A stretch of 50,104 nucleotides of DNA from Algibacter sp. (lineage in GTDB: Bacteria > Bacteroidota > Bacteroidia > Flavobacteriales > Flavobacteriaceae). The stretch covers positions 1 to 50,104 of the forward strand of contig NZ_JAQWOO010000036.1 in NCBI RefSeq assembly GCF_029245835.1, read 5' to 3'. Shown piece after piece: positions 44,454-50,104 of this stretch. Within the stretch, counting starts at the first letter, position 1. Every line of letters begins with the position of its first letter. A program made the position numbers and the translations under genes. Under the pieces are notes generated by a model, which worked only from the letters and a program-made list of their open reading frames with translations, was not told where the DNA came from and did no database searches.

Positions 44454-44897
44454 TTACGAGTTTACTTTCCATTGATGTGATTCGTCTTCAAAAATCTCTT
44501 TTCCAAAAACGGGGACATCTGCTTTTATCGCTTCAACAATATATTCTAAAGCTTCAAAAACCACTTTTCGTCTTGGTGATGATACAAATACAAACAAGCA
44601 TATTTCTCCTGCTTTTACAGTTCCTAAACTATGATAAATATGCATACAAGTGAGGTTGAATTTTTCAAAAGCCGATTCTCTAATCTCATGAAATTTCTGA
44701 TTTGCCATGTCTTCATAAGCGGTATATTCAATCGCTGAAACTTTTTTGCCATCAATCTCATCTGCTCTTACTTGTCCAAGGAAAATGTTATGTGCACCAA
44801 TACTGGTTTTGGTTTGGTGCTTATAAATGGAATTCCCTATAAATTCTGAAGTTATTGCACCTTCTTTAAATACGCTTTTTGGTTTTTTATCTTTCAT
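44454..44897 (-). CDS. moaE: Molybdopterin synthase catalytic subunit
   Basis: The 147-residue MoaE subunit joins with MoaD to insert two sulfur atoms into cyclic pyranopterin monophosphate. Family blocks are GAHNIFLGQVRADE, AIEYTAYEDMANQKF, HIYHSLGTVKAGEICLFVFVSSPRRKVVFEALEYIVEAIKADVPVFGKEIFED. These include the conserved Arg and the two catalytic-region lysines. Its start overlaps the end of moeB by 11 bases. Confidence 0.94.
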   Translation of the reverse strand: MKDKKPKSVFKEGAITSEFIGNSIYKHQTKTSIGAHNIFLGQVRADEIDGKKVSAIEYTAYEDMANQKFHEIRESAFEKFNLTCMHIYHSLGTVKAGEICLFVFVSSPRRKVVFEALEYIVEAIKADVPVFGKEIFEDESHQWKVNS

Positions 44898-45972
44898 TTG
44901 ATAATACTTTTATGTAATTATTTATTTCTGTTGCGCCTTGCTTTAAGCTGAAACAGTCTTTGATGTTAAGTTTAGTTAACAATTCAACTGCTTGTTTGCT
45001 TCTAACTCCTGTTTGACAAAAAAGGATTTTCTTTGTATCTGAATCAATCTTGTTTAAATTCTGTTCTAGTTGACTAAGAGGAATATTTATGACATCTATA
45101 CTTTTGACTTTTGGTAATTCTTGAGATTCTCTAACATCAATAAATATAATAAGTTCTTCTGATAGGATGTCTTCTATTGAAACTTCTAGTGTGTCAGCAT
45201 TACAATCGATATTTAAGTGATTCTTTTGAAAGTGATTTTTTTCTTTTAAGATAGATTGAAAAACGGCTTCATTTTTATTCACCTTTAATGTTGATGTTTG
45301 AGAGGTCAAAGCATTATAACATAACAGCTTTCCTGAAAGCACATTACCAATGCCTAAAACAATCTTTAAAACTTCATTGGCTTGCATACTTCCAATGATT
45401 CCAGGTAACACACCTAAAACACCTATTTCTGAACAATTTGGTACCGCATCTTTTTTTGGAGGCGTTGGGAATAAACACCGGTAACTTGGTCCGTTTTGAA
45501 AATTAAAAACTGAAACCTGCCCTTCAAATTTATAAATGGCTCCAAAGACTAAAGGTTTGTTTGTAATGATGCAAGCATCATTAACCAAATAACGTGTTTC
45601 AAAGTTATCAGAACCATCTACAATAATATCATATTGATTAAATAGTTCTAAAGCATTTTGATATGTTAACTGCATCGGATAAGCAATTATCGAGATATCA
45701 TCATTTAAATCTTCCAAACGTGCTTTTGCAGCAATAGCTTTGTTTTTTACTAATGAAGCTGTTCCAAATAAAATTTGGCGTTGTAAATTGGATAGTTCAA
45801 CATCATCAAAATCAATAACACCAATAGTTCCAATACCCGAGGCAGTTAGGTATTGCAGTATAGGGCAGCCTAAACCACCAGCACCAATAACCAATACTTT
45901 GGCATTAGATATCTTGTCTTGACCTGCTTGACCAATTTCTGATAAAATGATATGTCTGTTGTACCTACTCAT
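44887..45972 (-). CDS. moeB: MoeB-like adenylyltransferase with rhodanese domain
   Basis: The 361-residue protein activates the C-terminal glycine of MoaD. Its E1-like domain (1-240) has RHIILSEIGQAGQDKI, VLVIGAGGLGCP, the DGSDNFETRY block, and CLFPTPPKKDAVPNCSEIGVLG. A rhodanese domain fills residues about 265-361, with the active-site loop FCQTGVRSK, so the protein could also supply persulfide sulfur. It may equally serve thiamine ThiS, since ThiF and MoeB are close relatives. The cofactor operon context favours MoeB. Confidence 0.92.
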   Translation of the reverse strand: MSRYNRHIILSEIGQAGQDKISNAKVLVIGAGGLGCPILQYLTASGIGTIGVIDFDDVELSNLQRQILFGTASLVKNKAIAAKARLEDLNDDISIIAYPMQLTYQNALELFNQYDIIVDGSDNFETRYLVNDACIITNKPLVFGAIYKFEGQVSVFNFQNGPSYRCLFPTPPKKDAVPNCSEIGVLGVLPGIIGSMQANEVLKIVLGIGNVLSGKLLCYNALTSQTSTLKVNKNEAVFQSILKEKNHFQKNHLNIDCNADTLEVSIEDILSEELIIFIDVRESQELPKVKSIDVINIPLSQLEQNLNKIDSDTKKILFCQTGVRSKQAVELLTKLNIKDCFSLKQGATEINNYIKVLSNER

Positions 45973-45975
45973 AAA

Positions 45976-46092
45976 TTCCTGTGAAGGCAGGAATCTCTTC
46001 CTACCATTTTAATGCTATAAGTTTTCATAAACCTTTTGATTTATTTTTTATGCTTCAAACCTACAAGGTTTTTAAAACCTCTCAGGTAGGTT
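45976..46092. repeat. Flavobacterial-type palindromic repeats between moaD and moeB
   Basis: TTCCTG-TGAAGG-CAGGAA (45976-45993) is an element type common in flavobacterial intergenic regions. AACCTACAAGGTTTT with AAAACCT and CAGGTAGGTTTT (about 46047-46092) is a relative of the elements at 18217 and 22688. They fill the only sizeable gap (120 bases) in the middle of the cofactor operon. Confidence 0.6.
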
Positions 46093-46332
46093 TTACCCAC
46101 CAGCAAAAGGCGGTAATAATGCAATGTCTGCTCCAGTTAATTTAGTTTCAAATGAAACTAATTCTTGATTCTGTGCGACTTGAAAATCTTTAGTTTTTAA
46201 GGTGTTATATTTTCTATAAAGCGTTTCTAAAAGTTCTTTTATATAAGTTCCAGAAAACGCTATAGATTCTTCCTCTATATGTGTTATTTCTGTTAATTGT
46301 CCAAAATATTTAATAGTAATTTGCATTTTCAA
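46093..46332 (-). CDS. moaD: Molybdopterin synthase sulfur carrier subunit
   Basis: The 79-residue ubiquitin-like protein ends in ALLPPFAGG, the Gly-Gly tail that MoeB adenylates and that then carries the thiocarboxylate. It has the usual MoaD length and beginning (ITIKYFGQLTEIT). Its start overlaps the end of mobA by 23 bases, and it precedes moeB after the repeat-containing gap. Confidence 0.93.
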   Translation of the reverse strand: MKMQITIKYFGQLTEITHIEEESIAFSGTYIKELLETLYRKYNTLKTKDFQVAQNQELVSFETKLTGADIALLPPFAGG

Positions 46333-46894
46333 TGGCTTTTAATTCGGTTTGAGTATTCACATTCATTGTTGAGAACTCCTGTTTTTTTTCTAATACTATA
46401 TTTTTCGATATACAATTCATAATAGCAACGCGTAATCGTCTTTCATCTTCTTGTAACAGCGTTTTGAACGTGTTTATAATTTGTTTTTTATATAGGGCTA
46501 TTAATGGCATGGTTTTGCCTTTGCTTTCCACTTGAATAATTTCTGAAGTATCGTCTATAGCATCAATTAATTTTTGAAGTATTTTAGAAGTAATTAAAGG
46601 AACATCACAGCTTAATATTATATTGTATTCAGAAAAAGATGCTTCTAATCCAGAGCATATTCCAGCTACAGGGCCAGCATTTTTTGTTATGTCATCTACT
46701 CGTTTTAATCCAAAAATATCATATTTAGAATCATCTGAAACAATAATTATTTCCGAAACTAATGGTTGTAATGCATCAATGCTGTATTGAACAAATGGTT
46801 TGTCATTCAACAATAAAAACCCTTTATCAGTACCCATTCGAGAACTTTTTCCACCTGCTAAAATTATTCCTGTTATGTTTTTTTTATCAACCAT
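46310..46894 (-). CDS. mobA: Molybdenum cofactor guanylyltransferase
   Basis: The 194-residue nucleotidyltransferase transfers GMP from GTP to Mo-molybdopterin, giving the dinucleotide cofactor used by the nitrate reductase and the YdeP-like enzyme. Motifs are GIILAGGKSSRMGTDKGFL (residues 9-27), IIVSDDSKYDIFGLKRVDD, AGPVAGICSGLEAS and the metal-site SCDVPLI. The presence of mobA matches the DMSO-reductase-family enzymes encoded nearby. It overlaps moaD and lies one base after the permease stop. Confidence 0.93.
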   Translation of the reverse strand: MVDKKNITGIILAGGKSSRMGTDKGFLLLNDKPFVQYSIDALQPLVSEIIIVSDDSKYDIFGLKRVDDITKNAGPVAGICSGLEASFSEYNIILSCDVPLITSKILQKLIDAIDDTSEIIQVESKGKTMPLIALYKKQIINTFKTLLQEDERRLRVAIMNCISKNIVLEKKQEFSTMNVNTQTELKAIENANYY

Positions 46895-46895
46895 T

Positions 46896-47636
46896 TTAAG
46901 TGAATATTAATTTGAAACAAGCGATAATTAAAACGAAGGCTAATATGTGTCGTAAACGTTGATTTTTAATTATTTTACTACCATAATAGCCTCCAAATAC
47001 ACCTCCAATTAATGCGATTGCGACTAAAAGAAGAGATCCTTTTTCAATGGATACGCCACTATTCAATTGACCAATTAAAGCCGCTGCAGAATTCACCCAG
47101 ATAAAGAGTGCTGAAACTGCTGCAGCTTCCTTCATTTTACCCCAATGTAATAATAGAATTAGAGGGGTTAGTATTATACCACCACCAATACCAATAAGCC
47201 CTGAAAAAAATCCAATAATACCACCAACTAAAAGACCTTGCCAAAGTTTTACTTTTTTGATATTATCACTTTCCTTTCCAAAAATATTTAGCATTTTTAG
47301 AATAGCGAAGATGAGTAAAACAGCTAATATCTTTTTGTAAATAGAAGCATCTACCTCTAAAGTTCCGCCGAAATAAGCCAATGGAATTGAAGCAATAGCA
47401 AATGAAAAGAACAATTTTTTATTAAAAAACCCGGCTTTATAATAGTAGTAAAATGAAATTCCAGCTACAAATATATTGAGTAATAGAGCAGTGGGTTTCA
47501 TAGATTCTGGAGCGAAGGAAAAAAGCGCCATTAACGCTAAATAGCCACTAGCTCCGCCGTGGCCAACACTAGAGTATAGAAAGGATACTACAGGTAGGAT
47601 TAATAGAAATAGATATATGTTATCGTTTTGAAGCAT
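46896..47636 (-). CDS. TSUP (TauE/SafE) family membrane permease
   Basis: The 246-residue inner-membrane protein has about seven or eight hydrophobic helices and two related halves, each with a conserved small-residue motif: SVGHGGASGYLALMALF near the N terminus and GFFSGLIGIGGGIILTPLILL in the middle. TSUP proteins move sulfite, sulfoacetate and similar anions. It is embedded in the cofactor operon between the ModE-type gene and mobA, with gaps of only 0 and 1 base. Transport of molybdate, sulfite or another oxyanion linked to the pathway is therefore plausible but unproven. The direction of transport is unknown. Confidence 0.88.
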   Translation of the reverse strand: MLQNDNIYLFLLILPVVSFLYSSVGHGGASGYLALMALFSFAPESMKPTALLLNIFVAGISFYYYYKAGFFNKKLFFSFAIASIPLAYFGGTLEVDASIYKKILAVLLIFAILKMLNIFGKESDNIKKVKLWQGLLVGGIIGFFSGLIGIGGGIILTPLILLLHWGKMKEAAAVSALFIWVNSAAALIGQLNSGVSIEKGSLLLVAIALIGGVFGGYYGSKIIKNQRLRHILAFVLIIACFKLIFT

Positions 47637-47975
47637 TTAAATACGTTCTATTTTTTCCAGTTGTTCATCTAAAAATGCCCAACAATTTTTATTAATTTCA
47701 TCAAAAGCAGAAACTAAAGTTTTTCCATATTCAGTTAATTCTGCACCACCACCGCCTTTACCGCCAACACTATTTATGGTTACGGGTTTTTTTGCTGATT
47801 TGTTTACTGAGTCTAACAATTGCCATGCTTTTTTGTAGGATAAGTTTAAGGATTTTGCAGCTTTAGAAAGCGATCCGGTGTCTTGAATGGCTTTTAATAA
47901 ATGCACCCGACCTTCTCCCAAAAGCACTTTATCTTCAGACTCAATCCAGATTCTACTTTTTATTTTATAGCCCAT
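47637..47975 (-). CDS. ModE-type winged-helix protein without molybdate-binding domain
   Basis: The 112-residue protein matches the N-terminal domain of ModE: ALLEGRVHLLKAIQDTG-like sequence, then GSLSKAAKSLNLSYKKAWQLLDSVN (helix-turn-helix), and VGGKGGGGAELTEYGK (wing). The C-terminal TOBE molybdate-binding domains are missing, so it either senses its signal another way or binds DNA constitutively. It lies 9 bases after moeA and abuts the permease gene. It is the natural candidate to regulate this operon. Confidence 0.9.
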   Translation of the reverse strand: MGYKIKSRIWIESEDKVLLGEGRVHLLKAIQDTGSLSKAAKSLNLSYKKAWQLLDSVNKSAKKPVTINSVGGKGGGGAELTEYGKTLVSAFDEINKNCWAFLDEQLEKIERI

Positions 47976-47984
47976 AATAATTTT

Positions 47985-49163
47985 TTAAACAGGTAATTGT
48001 ATAACTTCAATAGTATCTCCTTTTTCAATTTTTGTAATGGCTTCTGGCGCATAAACTAGCGCATTGGATAGCGCAAACGTTTGTAACATAGATGAGTTTT
48101 GTCCTTCTAAAATTTTAACTTCACCTTCTTTATAAATAGCTTTTAAAAATTGTGGACGGTCTCCTTTCTTTTCAAAATATGACGCTGATTTTGCTTCAAT
48201 TCTAGGTAATTCTTCAGCATCACGATTCATCATTTTTTGCAGAGCGATATACACATAAACGTAAAAACAAGATAGGGCAGCAGCTGGGTTTCCTGGTAAA
48301 GCAAAAACTTGAGTATCACCTTTTTTTCCATAGAATAAAGGTTTTCCGGGTTTCTGTTTTACTTTATAAAATAGTGCTTCAACGTCTAATTCTTTAAGGG
48401 CTTTTCCAACAAAATCGTAGTCGCCTACAGAAATACCTCCAGTGATGATTACTAAATCATTTTCATTAATTACGGTATTTAGTTTTTCAACAGTTTTGCT
48501 GTAATCATCTTCAACTTTGTGTAATGTGACATCATAAAATTTTAAACTATAAAGCGTGCTCAATAGCATTTTTGAATTGCTTTCGTAAATCTTTCCGTAG
48601 CTTAAATCTTGACCTGCTTCAATTAATTCATTACCAGTGGTGACTATCGCAATGTTTGGTTTTTTAAAAACCGATACTTCGGTAATACCTAAGGAAATCA
48701 AATAACCAATAGCTGCAGGAGTGAGTTTAGTCCCTTTTTTTAAAGCTATATCTCCAGATATTACTTGCTCACCTAAAGGACGAATATTAAGTTCTGGTTG
48801 AATTTGATGTGCAATAGCAATAGTGTCTCCTTGTACTTCCACTTTTTCTTGCATCATGACTGCATTTGCTGAGTTGGGAACAGCTGCACCTGTAAAGATT
48901 CTTATGGCTTCTCCTTTTTTTAAAACCGGTTGATGCCCATCACCAGCTTTTACTTCTCCAATGAGATTATAAGATAAATTATCATGCAAATTCAGCGCAT
49001 AGCCATCCATAGCAGATTGCCTAAATGGTGGCATACTAATAGGGGATTGGATATCTTTATATAACACATAACCACCAGCTTTTTCAACCGATTTGGTAGT
49101 TTTTTTTAAAAGTGGTTTAGTGCTTGTTTTAACTAAATTTATAGCTTCTTTTATACTAATCAT
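47985..49163 (-). CDS. moeA: Molybdopterin molybdenumtransferase
   Basis: The 392-residue enzyme inserts molybdate into adenylylated molybdopterin. It has the standard MoeA blocks: PPFRQSAMDGYAL, IFTGAAVPNSANAVMMQEKVE, PLGEQVISGDIALKKGTKL, ITGGISVGDYDFVGKAL, KPGKPLFYG and ALPGNPAAALSCFYVYV, plus the C-terminal beta domain. It is the first gene of the cofactor operon, preceded by a promoter box at 49185. Confidence 0.95.
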   Translation of the reverse strand: MISIKEAINLVKTSTKPLLKKTTKSVEKAGGYVLYKDIQSPISMPPFRQSAMDGYALNLHDNLSYNLIGEVKAGDGHQPVLKKGEAIRIFTGAAVPNSANAVMMQEKVEVQGDTIAIAHQIQPELNIRPLGEQVISGDIALKKGTKLTPAAIGYLISLGITEVSVFKKPNIAIVTTGNELIEAGQDLSYGKIYESNSKMLLSTLYSLKFYDVTLHKVEDDYSKTVEKLNTVINENDLVIITGGISVGDYDFVGKALKELDVEALFYKVKQKPGKPLFYGKKGDTQVFALPGNPAAALSCFYVYVYIALQKMMNRDAEELPRIEAKSASYFEKKGDRPQFLKAIYKEGEVKILEGQNSSMLQTFALSNALVYAPEAITKIEKGDTIEVIQLPV

Positions 49164-49184
49164 TTACTCATCGTTATGTCTAAG

Positions 49185-49192
49185 CAAATATA
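49185..49192 (-). promoter_or_regulatory. Putative -7 box (TATATTTG) of the moeA-moaA operon
   Basis: On the minus strand TATATTTG fits TAnnTTTG and lies 21 bases before the moeA ATG. It suggests that the cofactor operon has its own promoter separate from the Crp/Fnr gene upstream. Confidence 0.55.
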
Positions 49193-49254
49193 ACGATTTT
49201 GATTTGTTTTAAATGAAACTGTTGGAAAGTATTTTGGGAGAAAAGGGACAAGAT

Positions 49255-49914
49255 TTATTCGAAATACTCTAATACTCTAATTTTATTTCTTGTTGAATAA
49301 ATTTTGTTTTCATCGTGTAATTGTTTTAGTATTCTTGTAATTACAACTCTAGATGTATTTAAATCATCAGCAATTTCTTGATGGGTTATATTTAAATCAG
49401 TATTGTTGCTAATTTTGACTTTATCGGTTAAGAATTTTAATGTTCTTTCATCCATTTTCATAAATGCTAGTCCATCGATGGATTCTACCATTTCTAATAG
49501 TCTAAAATGGTAACTATCAATAATAAAATGACGCCAAGATTTATAATTAGCTAACCATTCATCAATATATTCAACTGGTAAAAAAACAGCTTCTATAGTA
49601 GATTCAACAACACCTTTAAAAATGCTTTTTTTATTGTTAATACAGTTTACAAATGATATCGCACAAGTGCTCCCTCGTTCTAAAAAATAAAGTACTATTT
49701 CCTCTCCATTTTTTTCTTTGCGAATAATTTTCACAACGCCATCTAGAATTAAAGGAATATGGGTCATATCACTCCCTATGTCAATTAAAAGCTCACCATC
49801 TTTAATGGTATCAAAATGACCTACTTTAACAATTTTATCTATTAATTCTTTTTCAAAAATTTCAGAATAACAATCATGAATTTTTTGCCTTAATAATAAT
49901 TCTGGACTATGCAT
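49255..49914 (-). CDS. Crp/Fnr-family transcriptional regulator
   Basis: The 219-residue regulator has a cyclic-nucleotide-binding-like beta roll (about 25-120; HFDTIKDGELLIDIGSDMTHIPLILDGVVKII), a dimerisation helix, and a C-terminal Crp-type winged helix (about 165-219; NITHQEIADDLNTSRVVITRILKQLHDENKI). It lacks the N-terminal cysteine cluster of oxygen-sensing FNR, so the signal is unclear; heme, redox or no ligand are all possible. It is transcribed toward the cofactor operon, 91 bases upstream of moeA. Control of nitrate or cofactor genes is inferred from context. Confidence 0.9.
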   Translation of the reverse strand: MHSPELLLRQKIHDCYSEIFEKELIDKIVKVGHFDTIKDGELLIDIGSDMTHIPLILDGVVKIIRKEKNGEEIVLYFLERGSTCAISFVNCINNKKSIFKGVVESTIEAVFLPVEYIDEWLANYKSWRHFIIDSYHFRLLEMVESIDGLAFMKMDERTLKFLTDKVKISNNTDLNITHQEIADDLNTSRVVITRILKQLHDENKIYSTRNKIRVLEYFE

Positions 49915-49942
49915 TTTTAAAAAGTGAACGGTTGGTTACTAA

Positions 49943-49950
49943 CAAATATA
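49943..49950 (-). promoter_or_regulatory. Putative -7 box (TATATTTG) of the Crp/Fnr-family gene
   Basis: On the minus strand TATATTTG lies 28 bases before the ATG, just inside the right terminal repeat, and matches TAnnTTTG. The upstream part of the promoter would lie within 13 unique bases and the repeat itself. Confidence 0.55.
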
Positions 49951-49963
49951 GTCAATTATAAAG

Positions 49964-50099
49964 AAGAGGTCGTCTAAAAACAATTTAGGCGATCTTTTTA
50001 TTTTTGGTCATTTAGGTTTTATTTTGACGCTCTTTGTTTTAATAGTAAATAATAATGTTGTTAAAATAGAGCAAAGCGATTTCTATATCGCCAAACTCA
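49964..50099. repeat. Right copy of 136-bp terminal inverted repeat
   Basis: This is the exact reverse complement of bases 1-136. It contains the same hairpin (AGGTCGTCTAAA with TTTAGGCGATCT, about 49967-49995), which here reads as a plus-strand terminator with no plus-strand gene before it. Five further bases (50100-50104) follow to the window edge. Confidence 0.9.
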
Positions 50100-50104
50100 C
50101 TTTT

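Noticed and set aside
49255-49914. Naming the Crp/Fnr-family gene fnr
   Set aside because: The N-terminal cysteine cluster required for the oxygen-sensing [4Fe-4S] of FNR is absent.
49952-50104. A frame open to the right edge that reads like a short membrane segment (GHLGFILTLFVLIVNNN...) inside the terminal repeat
   Set aside because: It has no good start, overlaps the terminator hairpin and is cut by the window edge. It could be part of a repeated gene outside the window but cannot be supported here.
1-50104. Whole window as a transposon or linear plasmid with terminal inverted repeats
   Set aside because: No transposase, integrase or replication gene is present, and the cargo includes core chromosomal genes such as tilS, pabB and a helicase.

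Overview
The window looks like a chromosomal contig from a member of the Flavobacteriaceae (Bacteroidota). It is AT-rich. Several genes are preceded by TAnnTTTG boxes, the typical -7 element of this phylum. One large secreted protein ends in a type IX secretion (T9SS) sorting domain. The intergenic palindromic repeats are of kinds common in flavobacteria. No tRNA, rRNA, CRISPR array, phage gene or transposase was seen. The first 136 bases and bases 49964-50099 are perfect inverted copies of each other, so the window probably starts and stops in a repeat.

Layout. 0.1-12.4 kb holds housekeeping and miscellaneous genes: S1/P1 nuclease, an ECF sigma factor with a 59-codon partner, an MscS-like channel, a PepSY membrane protein, a RhlE-type helicase, an aldose epimerase, pabB, a sigma-like protein, tilS, adenine deaminase and a YheT-type hydrolase. 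12.5-12.9 kb holds the wreck of a molybdenum hydroxylase operon (iorA/iorB type). 13-28.9 kb is a nitrate/nitrite island. It contains a YdeP/FdhF-like molybdoenzyme, NirB, NirD, a DUF4202 protein, a NarX-like membrane kinase, a metallopeptidase gene broken by a 4-bp duplication, a RidA-family protein, a NarL-type regulator, a nitrate reductase fused to its own NAD(P)H-type electron-input module, and a rubredoxin-tailed relative of nitrite/sulfite reductases that lacks the siroheme/[4Fe-4S] cysteines. The nirB and nitrate reductase upstream regions share a 17-base palindromic element that overlaps the promoter box.

29-36 kb is a mixed accessory stretch: a short glycosyltransferase-like protein, the T9SS surface protein, an esterase plus BioC-like methyltransferase pair, and a NeuD-like acyltransferase. 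36.2-41.5 kb is a tight six-gene signalling operon: DUF3050 protein, CheY-like receiver, H-NOX heme/NO sensor, cytoplasmic PAS-GAF-PAS-PAS histidine kinase, HPt protein and LytTR response regulator. Three of its junctions are TAATG stop/start overlaps. This is a plausible nitric oxide to transcription phosphorelay and the most interesting system in the window.

42.4-49.9 kb, on the minus strand, is an almost complete molybdenum cofactor operon: moeA, a ModE-type HTH gene, a TSUP permease gene, mobA, moaD, moeB, moaE, fused moaC-mogA and moaA. A Crp/Fnr-family gene lies just upstream.

How it fits together: the cofactor operon supplies the nitrate reductase and the YdeP-like enzyme. The NarX/NarL-like pair and the Crp/Fnr protein are candidate regulators of nitrate reduction to ammonium by NasA-type reductase plus NirBD. 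The H-NOX relay could sense NO arising from nitrite metabolism. No nitrate transporter, siroheme synthesis gene or molybdate ABC transporter is in the window.
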